From Putridiphycobacter sp965230195 (lineage in GTDB: Bacteria; Bacteroidota; Bacteroidia; Flavobacteriales_D; Crocinitomicaceae), in contig OZ245997.1 in NCBI GenBank assembly GCA_965230195.1, positions 3,348,001 through 3,412,000 on the forward strand: a stretch of 64,000 bases of DNA, written 5' to 3'. The notes under the pieces were generated by a model. The model saw nothing but the letters and a program-made list of their open reading frames with translations, was not told where the DNA came from and made no database searches. Positions 44,218 through 53,653 of the stretch are shown in pieces; position 1 is the first letter of the stretch, and every line of letters starts with the position of its first letter. Made by a program: the position numbers and the translations under genes.

Positions 44218-45685
44218 TAATTTTAACAGCATTCGTTGATGTCTTCGTTTTGACTTGTATTATATAAAGTCCCGGAGACAAATTTCTAAGATCTAATATT
44301 TGATTAGAACTGTCAAATGTACTTATGGTTTGTCCGTTTAGCGCAACAATTTGTCCGTTATAAGCTTCTTCAATACCAGTAATGGTTATAAAATCACTAG
44401 TGATAGTGGGCAGTACACTTAATGATTGATTTGTTTGTGTTAATTGATCGTCAAAGCTTAATGTGATATCATCATAAACAATTTCACTTAATATCAATAC
44501 ACTTCCTCCTGTATTGTCTTTATCAGTTTTAACTATCATCACATTAGCGCCTCCTGATGCCCCATGACTGAGGTTTCCAATAGCCACAGTACCTTCATCA
44601 TAGGTATTATCAATAGCACGCATATAATCGTCTCCCTGAACGCCAAAAACATTCACATAGGAGTTCCAGCCGAATGATCCCCCAAGCTTTCCAAGGAACC
44701 CCTGGTAAAGGCCATCAATGGCGTTCCAGCTTGTGGTTGTTCCAGCATAATAGGTTTTATTGTTATCATCAGTCACCAGATCGTAAGCAACATCATATCC
44801 AATTTGTTCACCTGAAAAAGTTGTGTCAACAATTTCAGCACCGTTGGTACTCATTTTATAAATCCAGAAATCCTGACCACAATCGCAACCATCATGGTGA
44901 TGGTAATCACGGGTACCGCTCATATAGTAGTTGTTATCAGAATGTTGGGTGATCCCTGTAAAATAGTCTTCTTTAGTCTGTCCGGCAGTTTTAAACCAGC
45001 CAAATGTTCCATCCATATGGTATTTGAGTACAATACCATCCGACATGCCATTACCAAAGGATTCAGTTCCACCTGCTATTACAAGAGAATCTCCGTCAGC
45101 AACTACAGCATTGGCATAATCTGCTTCGGTTCCACCAAAGGTCCTGGTCCATAATGTGTCGCCTGCTTTATCTGTCCTTACAATATAAATATCGTTATTA
45201 CCATTACCATACGAATAGGTTTCACCAACCATCACAAATCCACTATCCGGCATTTGAATCAGATCATAGGCTTTATCCCAATCAGAACCACCATAATATT
45301 TTTCCCAAAGCGGTACACCGTCGTTTGCTGTTCTGACTAAATAGAAATCAAATCCACCAGACCCACTGCTATTAGAGAAACCGGCCAATGCATAGGAACT
45401 ATCGTGTGTTACTACTACAGATTCTCCCCAATCGGAACCTGAACCGCCATAATTATATGACCATTTAAAATTACCAACAGAGTCGATTTTAAGTAAAAAG
45501 GCATCAGCATTTTCTGATGAAAAACTGCTGGATGAACCTGTAGCTATGTAACCTGTGTCCACATCTTGTTTGATGTCCCGTCCATAGTCATAACCGTTAT
45601 TACCGTAGGAATTTGAGAAATAAATATTTTGTGAGTATCCTAAGAAACTCATTCCCGAAATTATAAATAAGGCTATTGTTTTCAT
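44207..45685 (-). CDS. Exported propeller-like protein with T9SS type A sorting domain
   Basis: A 492-residue exported protein. The signal peptide is about 1-18 (MKTIALFIISGMSFLGYS). Residues of about 25-380 are a set of about seven repeats with shared patterns such as NYGGSGSDWGESVVV, YYGGSDWDKAYDLIQ and TFGGTEADYANAVV, likely the blades of a beta-propeller. The last 80 residues form a type A C-terminal domain with LSPGLYIIQVKT and KIIKR. Such domains guide export through T9SS and anchoring. The gene ends the minus-strand run of three (lipoprotein, DUF5723 protein, this one), and it overlaps the DUF2520 gene by 11 bp at the 3' end. Confidence 0.86.
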   Translation of the reverse strand: MKTIALFIISGMSFLGYSQNIYFSNSYGNNGYDYGRDIKQDVDTGYIATGSSSSFSSENADAFLLKIDSVGNFKWSYNYGGSGSDWGESVVVTHDSSYALAGFSNSSGSGGFDFYLVRTANDGVPLWEKYYGGSDWDKAYDLIQMPDSGFVMVGETYSYGNGNNDIYIVRTDKAGDTLWTRTFGGTEADYANAVVADGDSLVIAGGTESFGNGMSDGIVLKYHMDGTFGWFKTAGQTKEDYFTGITQHSDNNYYMSGTRDYHHHDGCDCGQDFWIYKMSTNGAEIVDTTFSGEQIGYDVAYDLVTDDNNKTYYAGTTTSWNAIDGLYQGFLGKLGGSFGWNSYVNVFGVQGDDYMRAIDNTYDEGTVAIGNLSHGASGGANVMIVKTDKDNTGGSVLILSEIVYDDITLSFDDQLTQTNQSLSVLPTITSDFITITGIEEAYNGQIVALNGQTISTFDSSNQILDLRNLSPGLYIIQVKTKTSTNAVKIIKR

Positions 45686-45709
45686 AATGTCTTTTTTTAG
45701 CCGGAAATT

Positions 45710-46939
45710 TTAAAAATTAACGTGTAGTGTAAAATTCAGGTCCTTGCCACGTCCATACTTATTGGATACAGCGCCTATCAGGTCATTAGTACCAATACCA
45801 ACATATAGTTTATTATTTGACCAGAAATTCAGATTTAGCCCTGCCTTGAGTCCTCCAAATCCGCCAAGTACTAATCTGGATGACACACTCATAAACTCAT
45901 AAGGTTTGTAGTAAACACCTCCGTATACTAACGGTCGGTAATCAGGAATTAGTATAGCTTTAAATCCAAAAATAGATTGAATTTTAGTATCAGCATTTCT
46001 ATAGGCTACTTTCTGAATGCCAATCCTGATAGGCAAGGATTCTCTTCTGCTGTTCTGACCTTCGGTTATATTCAATGTATCAATAATATCATCAACAGTG
46101 TAGTTGTTATAATCCTGAATAGCAGAATAATCGATTCCATTAAAATGATAACTACTATCTATGATTTGAAAATTAGTTTCTTTATTCCAGAATATTAATC
46201 CAAGATTAGACAGGTTGAAATTGATGATTTGTTTATTCCCTTTTTTATTGTCAAAAATAAAGTTATGGTTTATTTCGAGAGATGCTCCGTATCCACTTCC
46301 TGAAAAATAACTGCTGACTGAATCAGTGGAATAACCTTCGCCTCTTAACCTCAAATACATCTCATCACCAGTTGCAGAGGTATAGAATGAACTGTTACCT
46401 AAGCTATAGTTAATGCTTCTGTTCCCTGAAATGAACCCCAATCTGACATATGATTGAGCCGATTTTTCGTAAATCCCAATTTCATATTTTTGAAAGTGAA
46501 GATATTGGAAATGAGAGAAGGAAAGATCTAATGTATCATCAAGGTAATTTGCATTGCCGTAAAAGGCTATATTCCAAACAGAGGGTTTATAGTTGGTAGA
46601 GGCAAAATTATTGTCTGAAATGGCTACCGTTAGTCCAATATTAGGTCTGTTTTGGAGAAAATTACCTTCAAAATACTCTATCTTTTGATTAAACTCTCCA
46701 CCGGCAGCATTAAAGTTTTTTTGTTCATTGTCCTCTTTTATACTATTGGTGATTTGTCCGCCATAAAGGAATTTTGAGATAAATTCATTATTCAGTGAAG
46801 TGGCACTATATGCATTAAATGAAGTCAATCTTATCGTTCTGTTTTGCATAAGACTGTCCTCAAAAACTTGATTCATATTTTGGGCACCGGCATTAAATGA
46901 TACCAGTACCAAGGTTGTAATTAACAGTCTTAATATCAT
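45710..46939 (-). CDS. Outer-membrane DUF5723-like protein
   Basis: A 409-residue protein with a signal peptide (about 1-19) and long alternating polar/hydrophobic strands, ending in an aromatic residue (LHVNF), as in outer-membrane beta-barrels. It resembles the DUF5723 family of Bacteroidota, which I recognise only from overall pattern. It overlaps the upstream lipoprotein gene by 4 bp (ATGA), so both are translated together, and the T9SS type A gene follows after 24 bp. It may form an outer-membrane partner for one or both neighbours; that is inference. Confidence 0.72.
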   Translation of the reverse strand: MILRLLITTLVLVSFNAGAQNMNQVFEDSLMQNRTIRLTSFNAYSATSLNNEFISKFLYGGQITNSIKEDNEQKNFNAAGGEFNQKIEYFEGNFLQNRPNIGLTVAISDNNFASTNYKPSVWNIAFYGNANYLDDTLDLSFSHFQYLHFQKYEIGIYEKSAQSYVRLGFISGNRSINYSLGNSSFYTSATGDEMYLRLRGEGYSTDSVSSYFSGSGYGASLEINHNFIFDNKKGNKQIINFNLSNLGLIFWNKETNFQIIDSSYHFNGIDYSAIQDYNNYTVDDIIDTLNITEGQNSRRESLPIRIGIQKVAYRNADTKIQSIFGFKAILIPDYRPLVYGGVYYKPYEFMSVSSRLVLGGFGGLKAGLNLNFWSNNKLYVGIGTNDLIGAVSNKYGRGKDLNFTLHVNF

Positions 46940-48504
46940 TTTACGGAAAGGTTTAAGTCGAGGTTAGAAATAACTTTGAAATCAATTGAATCGGTCATGT
47001 TGATTTTTACAAATTGGTTGTCGTAAGAATTAAATGTGACTTTGATTTCCATTAGTCCTGCATCAGTAAGATGGTTGATATTGGTTTCGTCAAGACTAAA
47101 TGAAACCTGTCCTTCATGCGCTGTTGTTTTTTCAGTGGTATTGTCATAATTCCCATTCATAATTAAAGAATTCCCTTCAACGCTGTCGATTATATTTTCA
47201 TTTGCATCTAAAAAGTTTATAAAAACACGCGCTGAAAGAGGGAAGGAATTGATATAGTTGATAATAATTTCTCCTTTTATAAGATTTTCTGCAATATCAT
47301 TAGCCGAGACCTTGAAAGTATCAGAAAGTGAAAAGTTCTCCATTCTGACATTTAAAGGTAGTTCGCCATCCAGTAATAAGTTGATTTTGGAGTTTGGAAA
47401 ATATTGGTCGGTTCCCCCGCCAACATTACCGAATGGATTGACATGTACCAGGTAGCCAAAATTCAGTTCACCCGGCAGGTTTTCAATAAATGGCAGGATA
47501 TTGGAGTTAGTATTGTCAATATTGATGTGATAGTCAGAAGGTGCATTATCCCATAGTCCTCCTGTAGCAGGATTTAGGTTGATGAATTGATTAAATTGAA
47601 GAAAATTAAGCGGAACGACCTGATTAGTATTGGTATTGGTGCCATGTAAACTGGTAATTTTAGTTTGGGCTGCAATATCAAATCCGTTTTGAATGTTCAG
47701 CTTTAAGTTAATAGAATCCAGGTTGATAATGCCTTCAAGCTTTTCCATTTCCGGTATTGATATAATTGTAGTATCGCTCAATTCATGTTCACCAAAATAA
47801 CCAAGTGCATATTTTGCTGTCATATCGTAAAATGTAACCTCCAGTTCTACAGTGTCCTGGCTGGTAACCGTAAAGTTGTCAGTTTCTTCTTCAGAACTCA
47901 TAGTTAAATGGGCAGTCACATTATTGTACAGGTCACCATTTTCGCCTGTCAGATCAAAGTCAAAATTGGTCATTTCAAATGAGTCAACCAAAATGTATGG
48001 ATTATCGATTGTGCCAGGTTCCAAATGATATTCCCTTACAAATACCTGTCCGTCAGTATCAAGTAGTTTAGGGAATACAAATTCAGCTTTTGTTTTGCCT
48101 GGCCAGGATGAAAGCAGTGTGAATTTTCCTTTTCCTTCTTTAACAATAACCCGTTTTAAGCTAATATCTCCCAAATCATAGTCCTGATTGATATCAAATG
48201 TTGGGAACACACTCCCGGGTGATAAAGTCCATTGCGGAAATTGAATAGCAGTTTTATGAACAAGTGTAGTATCAGGCAGCTTAATCAATGTATCAATTCG
48301 AAAAGAATATACCGTATCATTGTATGATAGCGAAACATAGTCGTCGGTATTTTCGAAATGATGATCTGGTAAAACATCTGCAATTGTAATTTTACCTTTG
48401 ATCAGAGGCGCCTTCCAATTGGTCTCCCATGTTGTGTTTTCCTTTTTACAGCCGAGGCATAATAGTAAGGAAAGGAGTCCGTATAAGGCAATAGGTTTTG
48501 TCAT
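46936..48504 (-). CDS. Hypothetical large lipoprotein
   Basis: A 522-residue lipoprotein: MTKPIALYGLLSLLLCLGC with lipid cysteine 19, then KKENTTWE. The rest is mostly beta-strand, with recurring stretches such as LNLDSINLKLNIQNGFDIAAQ and FNSYDNQFVKINMTDSIDFKV, compatible with tandem beta-sandwich domains. I do not recognise a family, and there is no catalytic motif. It heads the trio with the DUF5723 barrel and the T9SS type A protein, so it may be an envelope complex part. It is 82 bp from the divergent DUF6495 gene. Confidence 0.75.
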   Translation of the reverse strand: MTKPIALYGLLSLLLCLGCKKENTTWETNWKAPLIKGKITIADVLPDHHFENTDDYVSLSYNDTVYSFRIDTLIKLPDTTLVHKTAIQFPQWTLSPGSVFPTFDINQDYDLGDISLKRVIVKEGKGKFTLLSSWPGKTKAEFVFPKLLDTDGQVFVREYHLEPGTIDNPYILVDSFEMTNFDFDLTGENGDLYNNVTAHLTMSSEEETDNFTVTSQDTVELEVTFYDMTAKYALGYFGEHELSDTTIISIPEMEKLEGIINLDSINLKLNIQNGFDIAAQTKITSLHGTNTNTNQVVPLNFLQFNQFINLNPATGGLWDNAPSDYHINIDNTNSNILPFIENLPGELNFGYLVHVNPFGNVGGGTDQYFPNSKINLLLDGELPLNVRMENFSLSDTFKVSANDIAENLIKGEIIINYINSFPLSARVFINFLDANENIIDSVEGNSLIMNGNYDNTTEKTTAHEGQVSFSLDETNINHLTDAGLMEIKVTFNSYDNQFVKINMTDSIDFKVISNLDLNLSVK

Positions 48505-48555
48505 TTCAAATGAATTTATCTAATTCAAAAACGAATTTAGTGATAATAAAGTTTG

Positions 48556-48563
48556 TAGTTTTG
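48556..48563 (+). promoter_or_regulatory. -7 element of the DUF6495 gene
   Basis: TAGTTTTG fits TAnnTTTG, 23 bases before the ATG at 48587. No good -33 element is seen. Confidence 0.45.
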
Positions 48564-48586
48564 CATTTTATTACAGAATTATTAAC

Positions 48587-49057
48587 ATGACAAAGTACAG
48601 AACCTTAGCTAATGATGAACTAAATGAATTCGAAAATGAGTTTATTTCTTTTTTGGTAGTCAATGGGATAGACCCTGAAGAATGGACAGCTTTAAAGCAG
48701 GATTCTCCTGAAAAAGCAGAAGGTATCATTGATCAGTTCAGCGACGTGGTTTTTGAAAGTGTGTTCCGAAAATCAGTATTTATTGACTTCATCAGCGAAA
48801 AATCGATAAAATGTTTCCAGTTTTTAGAAAAGGAGATTATTTTGGTTGGTTTGGATGCTTTACCTGATTCCGGGATTAATTTTTTGTCTGATACACCGGT
48901 TGATCAGTTGTTAACTGCTAATCATGATTCACTGGAGGTTTATCAAACTAAAAAAGCCTATAACTTACAGAGGGAGGTTGAAATGTTTAATATGACCAAT
49001 AAGGGGGCAGTGATTTCCAAAGGTGACTTATTCAAAAAAATAGCTTTATTACTATAA
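48587..49057 (+). CDS. DUF6495 family protein
   Basis: A 156-residue soluble protein, acidic, with no signal peptide. The N-terminus (MTKYRTLANDELNEFENEFI, then FLVVNGIDPEEW) is like that of the flavobacterial DUF6495 family. The function is unknown. Near the C-terminus it has AYNLQREVEMFNMTNKG, probably a helix. It overlaps the 3' end of convergent uvrA by 6 bp. The family call rests on pattern memory. Confidence 0.7.
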   Translation: MTKYRTLANDELNEFENEFISFLVVNGIDPEEWTALKQDSPEKAEGIIDQFSDVVFESVFRKSVFIDFISEKSIKCFQFLEKEIILVGLDALPDSGINFLSDTPVDQLLTANHDSLEVYQTKKAYNLQREVEMFNMTNKGAVISKGDLFKKIALLL

Positions 49058-51835
49058 TTTTTCCTTTAAGTACTGTCCGGTATAAGAATTTTCAATGTTA
49101 ACCAAATCTTCCGGACGGCCTTCAAATAGCAATGTTCCTCCATTTTTTCCACCTTCGGGACCTATATCAATAACCCAATCGGCTGTTTTAATAACGTCCA
49201 TATTGTGTTCGATTACTAAAATAGAATGACCAAGTGCGATTAACTTATTAAAGGCAATTAACAATTTGGCAATATCATGAAAGTGCAATCCTGTTGTTGG
49301 CTCATCAAACAGAAAAAGGGTAGGGCTAATATTTCTTTGTCCTTCAATCAGGTAGGAAGCCAATTTGATACGTTGCGCCTCACCACCACTTAAAGTGCTT
49401 GATGATTGACCAAGTTTTAAATAGCCAAGCCCTAAGTCGTACAAAGGCTGTAACCGGTCTCGTATTGCTTTTTCACTACCTTTTAAACCATCAAAAAATG
49501 TAAGGGCATCCTCAATGGTCATTTCAAGTACCTCATGAATGTTTTTACCCTTAACCAGTATTTCCAGGGCTTCAGGTGTATACCGTTTACCTTTGCATTC
49601 GTCGCATTGTAATTTTACATCAGCCATAAACTGCATGCTAATGGTAATTTCACCTTCACCTTTACAGTTTTCGCATCTTCCTCCCGGTACATTATAAGAA
49701 AAGTATCCGGCCTTTACACCCTTAATTTTAGCACCTTGCTGTTTGGCAAATAAATCCCTGATATAATCGAATGCCTTAACATAAGTTGCCGGGTTACTCC
49801 TTGACGAACGTCCAATTGCATTTTGGTCAATGATTTCTATATCCTTAATCTTGTCAATGTCTCCGGATAGTTTGTTGAAAGCACCTATCTTAGGAGAGGA
49901 CTTACCCAAAGCTTTTTGAAGTGCCGGTGCTAATATCTGTTTGATTAATGTAGATTTTCCACTGCCTGATACACCGGTTACACAAACAAAACCGTTGAGT
50001 GGTATGCCAACAGTAATCCCCTTCAGATTATTTTCCTGAGCTTTTTCAATGGTAATCTTGTGATTCATTGTGCGCCGTATATCAGGAACTGATATTTTTT
50101 CAGTCTCAGTAAGATAAGCAGCAGTCAAACTGTCTTTTGCGTCCAGTAAATCATCATGCCCTCCCTGAAATACTACAGTACCTCCCAATGTACCGGCCAT
50201 TGGACCCATATCGATAATCTGATCGGCAGCTTTAATGATGTCTTCTTCGTGTTCAACCACAATAACCGTGTTTCCAATTGATTTAAGGTTGTGTAGAATT
50301 TCAATTAGATTACTGGTGTCTCGGGGGTGTAATCCAATACTTGGTTCATCCAGAATATACATTGAACCCACAAGTGAACTACCCAGTGAGTTGGCGAGGT
50401 GAATACGTTGTGATTCTCCTCCCGATAAGGTACCAGACTGCCTGTTAAGCGTTAAATAACTTAATCCAACCTGGTTCAGAAATTTCAATCTGCTTTTTAT
50501 TTCAATGAGCAAACGTTCTGCAATTTGCTCCTGGTATTTGTCCAGTTTTATATTTTCGAAAAAATCAAACAATTCATCAATTGGGGTCAGAATTAAATCT
50601 GAAATATTTTTACCATCAATTTTTACGTTGTTTGTTTCATTTCTTAATCTTGTTCCTCTGCAATCAGGGCATTTGGTTTTACCTCTATACCTTGAAAGCA
50701 TAATTCTGTAATGAATTTTATAAGATTGAGATTGCAAATCGGCAAAAAAGTCCCAGATTCCCTTAAAATGAGGCGTTCCCTGCCATAACATTTCATACTC
50801 CTTTTTACTCAGGTCCTCTATAGGGGTGTGAATCGGAAATTGAGCTTTCTCCGCATTAACAACAATTTGCGTTTTCCAGGCTCTCATTTTTTCTCCTTTC
50901 CATGCTACTACGGCATCATCATATAGCGAAACTGACCGGTTTGGAATAACAAGGTCTTCATCAATTCCTATTATCGATCCAAAACCTTCACAGGTTTTAC
51001 AGGCGCCAAACGGATTATTGAATGTAAAAAAGTTAACTGTTGGTTCAATATATTCAACACCATTTTCCTCAAATTTGTTTGAAAAATCTGTAAAGGTATT
51101 GGTTTGCATATCCAGTACAATGGCTAATCCAAAACCTTCATAAAATGCAGTCTGAACAGAATCTCCCAGTCTTGACAGGTAGTCTTCGTCATCAGTAGTA
51201 TGCTTTAACCTGTCAATTACAATATACGATTTATCAGGATCATAATCTTTAGGATCGACGTCTTCGAGGCTAACCACCTGGTCATTTACCATTACCTTAG
51301 TGTATCCCTGTGAGATCAACAGTTTTTTAGAGTCTTCTACAGCACGGTCACTTTTTATGATCCATGGGCTGAGTATCATGAATTTATCATTCGGGTTAAA
51401 CCGGTTAATAAAATCAATGACATCTGCTACGGAGTGTTTTTTTATTTCAGCCCCTGTTTCGGGTGAGTATGTTTTACCAATTCGGGCATATAATACTTTC
51501 AGGTAGTCGTACAGTTCGGTAACTGTTCCTACTGTTGATCTGGGATTAGTTGAAATTACCTTTTGTTCAATAGCAATTGCCGGAGCGATTCCTTTAATAG
51601 CATCAACATCCGGTTTTTCTAAACGACCTAAGAATTGTCTGGCATAAGATGACAGGCTTTCAACATAACGGCGCTGACCCTCTGCAAATAGGGTAGAAAA
51701 AGCCAATGAAGATTTTCCAGACCCTGATAAACCTGTTATGACAACAAATTGGTTGTGAGGGATATTCAGATTGATGTTTTTAAGGTTGTGAACCCGGGCG
51801 CCTATAATCTCAATTTCCTTTTTTTTTGGTGTCAT
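49052..51835 (-). CDS. uvrA: Excinuclease ABC subunit A
   Basis: A 927-residue damage-recognition ATPase of nucleotide excision repair. Two ABC modules: Walker A GLSGSGKSS (residues 35-43) and GVSGSGKST further on; signatures LSGGESQRI and LSGGEAQRIKL. Zinc-finger cysteines occur as CKTCEGFG and CPDCRGTRL in the first half, and CENCKGEG and CDECKGKRY in the second. RRYVESLSSYARQFLG at the N-terminus is family-specific. Length is typical. On the plus strand, 234 bp separate its start from the sigma factor gene. Confidence 0.97.
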   Translation of the reverse strand: MTPKKKEIEIIGARVHNLKNINLNIPHNQFVVITGLSGSGKSSLAFSTLFAEGQRRYVESLSSYARQFLGRLEKPDVDAIKGIAPAIAIEQKVISTNPRSTVGTVTELYDYLKVLYARIGKTYSPETGAEIKKHSVADVIDFINRFNPNDKFMILSPWIIKSDRAVEDSKKLLISQGYTKVMVNDQVVSLEDVDPKDYDPDKSYIVIDRLKHTTDDEDYLSRLGDSVQTAFYEGFGLAIVLDMQTNTFTDFSNKFEENGVEYIEPTVNFFTFNNPFGACKTCEGFGSIIGIDEDLVIPNRSVSLYDDAVVAWKGEKMRAWKTQIVVNAEKAQFPIHTPIEDLSKKEYEMLWQGTPHFKGIWDFFADLQSQSYKIHYRIMLSRYRGKTKCPDCRGTRLRNETNNVKIDGKNISDLILTPIDELFDFFENIKLDKYQEQIAERLLIEIKSRLKFLNQVGLSYLTLNRQSGTLSGGESQRIHLANSLGSSLVGSMYILDEPSIGLHPRDTSNLIEILHNLKSIGNTVIVVEHEEDIIKAADQIIDMGPMAGTLGGTVVFQGGHDDLLDAKDSLTAAYLTETEKISVPDIRRTMNHKITIEKAQENNLKGITVGIPLNGFVCVTGVSGSGKSTLIKQILAPALQKALGKSSPKIGAFNKLSGDIDKIKDIEIIDQNAIGRSSRSNPATYVKAFDYIRDLFAKQQGAKIKGVKAGYFSYNVPGGRCENCKGEGEITISMQFMADVKLQCDECKGKRYTPEALEILVKGKNIHEVLEMTIEDALTFFDGLKGSEKAIRDRLQPLYDLGLGYLKLGQSSSTLSGGEAQRIKLASYLIEGQRNISPTLFLFDEPTTGLHFHDIAKLLIAFNKLIALGHSILVIEHNMDVIKTADWVIDIGPEGGKNGGTLLFEGRPEDLVNIENSYTGQYLKEKL

Positions 51836-52033
51836 TAATCAGGTTGTTGTTTTTTTGTGATTTGCAAATTTACCAAACCTTTTTCAAATACCGGCGTCTC
51901 TGTTAATGGATTTAAAATTGAATATTATTTTTTTATTAAGAATAATTTTTGTACTTTAGTGCCACACATCTAATTAAAAACGCCTATAGACATAATTCTA
52001 CTTTATTTAATTATACATTAATTATCAGTGCTG

Positions 52034-52049
52034 TACATGTTGTCATGTA
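52034..52049. repeat. Inverted repeat in the sigma factor leader
   Basis: TACATG-TTGT-CATGTA is a perfect 6-bp inverted repeat with a 4-base gap, 20 bases before the ATG of the sigma factor gene. It could be an operator or a small hairpin; nothing else supports either use. Confidence 0.4.
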
Positions 52050-52069
52050 TGGTTTTTATAAGGTGAATT

Positions 52070-52666
52070 ATGGAATCAGCTACACTTACAGATCAGGAAT
52101 TAATACGTGCGTATTTAAAAGGGGATGAAAAATCATTTGAAATTTTATTGAAAAGAAATCAGGATCGGGTTTTTGGCTATATTTTGTCAAAAATTAAAAA
52201 TTACGATCTGGCAAATGATATATTTCAGGATGTTTTCATTAAGGTTATTAAAACTTTGAAAAGAGGAGCGTATAATGAGGAAGGGAAATTTTTACCATGG
52301 GTTTTAACAATTTCACACAACCTTGTAATTGATCACTTTAGAAAAAGCAAAAAAATGCCAACCATATCGGAAACTTCATTTATTAATGAAGATTTTGATA
52401 TTTTTTCGGTATTGAAACTAACCGATAAAAATGCTGAGGATTTAATTATTAAATCTCAAGTTGAAAGTGAGTTGGTTGATTTGATTGAATTATTGCCGGA
52501 AGACCAGAAAGACGTTTTATTTCAACGTATTTTTAAAGAGATGAGCTTTAAAGATATTGCTGAAATGAAAGATATTAGTATTAATACTGCTCTGGGACGA
52601 ATGCGTTACGCATTGATTAATTTAAGAAAGATTATCGAGCAGAAGGAGATTTGCTTAGAATTTTAA
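52070..52666 (+). CDS. ECF-type RNA polymerase sigma factor
   Basis: A 198-residue sigma-70 family protein. Region 2 reads DRVFGYILSKIKNYDLANDI and then FQDVFIKVIKTLKRG, with WVLTISHNLVIDHFRK after it for -10 recognition. Region 4 has the DNA-binding helix pair: LPEDQKDVLFQRIFKEM, FKDIAEMKDIS, INTALGRMRYAL. It should redirect core polymerase to a subset of promoters. No anti-sigma gene lies beside it: the next gene is on the other strand and encodes a beta-barrel. What it responds to is unknown. The leader carries a 16-base inverted repeat. Confidence 0.92.
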   Translation: MESATLTDQELIRAYLKGDEKSFEILLKRNQDRVFGYILSKIKNYDLANDIFQDVFIKVIKTLKRGAYNEEGKFLPWVLTISHNLVIDHFRKSKKMPTISETSFINEDFDIFSVLKLTDKNAEDLIIKSQVESELVDLIELLPEDQKDVLFQRIFKEMSFKDIAEMKDISINTALGRMRYALINLRKIIEQKEICLEF

Positions 52667-52700
52667 TTTAACCTGAATACAAGGTAATCACATTTTTTTA

Positions 52701-53567
52701 CTACCAAATAAATCGCGTTACCAAATCATGTTCTAATTGGAATTTTGGTTTGGTATAACTTGTACCTGCGTTTTCAATTTCAGGCTTGGTAAAAAAGTAC
52801 TCAGGTCGGTTGATATAAGGTTGGTAGAGTAGTTGAAGGTCAATTTTATCAGATACTTTGTATTTTATACCTGCATTTATACCGTAGCCAAAATTATTTC
52901 CTCTGACTTTTAATGTAAAATTGTTTTGGGGGTTATGTTGTGAATAAAGGTCAACCAAAACAGTGCCACTGAGTTCAACTATATTTTGGTCCATTCTCCA
53001 TGAATTGAATAAACCACTTAGTCCTATGATGTAAGATAGTTTACCGACGGGGTCGGAAGTATAGTTCATGTTAATTCTACCATTAAATCGCGTTTCTTCG
53101 CCCCGGATAAATCCATTTTGATAAATATCTTGTGAGGTTGTATTGCCTGGATCAATAATAGTGAGGGTATAACCTGAATTTACAATTAAACTTATAAAAT
53201 TTAAATCGGCATCAAAGCTTAAGTTGGGACTGGTTTGGTAGCCTACCATAAGACCAGCTAAAAAGGCGGGTTGATAGCGGTAGAGCTCCGAATATTCAAA
53301 AAACTCAAAATCTCTGTTATTTAGGATTTGTGTTCTGACATATTGATAATTGTTAGGATTGGTAAAATAGTTTTCAAGCTGATTTTTATAAACACCTGTA
53401 TATCGGATGGCATTTTGTCGGTTTGCAAATTTAACCCCAAGATTTATTCCGTAGATTAATTTATCACCGGCACTTAAAGGGTTGAGGATGTTTATTGTCA
53501 GAAAGGTAAATATTAGTAATTTTAATTTCATCCGTTTATATTTGTTTTTTAATTTGTCATGCTTCAA
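52701..53567 (-). CDS. Outer-membrane beta-barrel-like protein
   Basis: A 288-residue protein with a basic N-terminus and a hydrophobic signal segment (about residues 15-33, ending SAG). A later ATG (MKLKLLIFTFLTINIL, about 12 codons in) would give a more ordinary signal peptide and may be the true start. The body consists of alternating strands with many Tyr, Asn and Gly (for example GLMVGYQTSPNLSFDADLNF and SYIIGLSGLF), ends in FIW and looks like an outer-membrane porin-type barrel of the PorT/OmpW kind. No family is certain. Confidence 0.68.
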   Translation of the reverse strand: MKHDKLKNKYKRMKLKLLIFTFLTINILNPLSAGDKLIYGINLGVKFANRQNAIRYTGVYKNQLENYFTNPNNYQYVRTQILNNRDFEFFEYSELYRYQPAFLAGLMVGYQTSPNLSFDADLNFISLIVNSGYTLTIIDPGNTTSQDIYQNGFIRGEETRFNGRINMNYTSDPVGKLSYIIGLSGLFNSWRMDQNIVELSGTVLVDLYSQHNPQNNFTLKVRGNNFGYGINAGIKYKVSDKIDLQLLYQPYINRPEYFFTKPEIENAGTSYTKPKFQLEHDLVTRFIW

Positions 53568-53653
53568 TATTGTTCAGCATGGGTTTGGAGCCTCTATATT
53601 GTTCTGTTGTGTGATAACAAAATTAACATGTCAATTTCATATTAAATATATAT

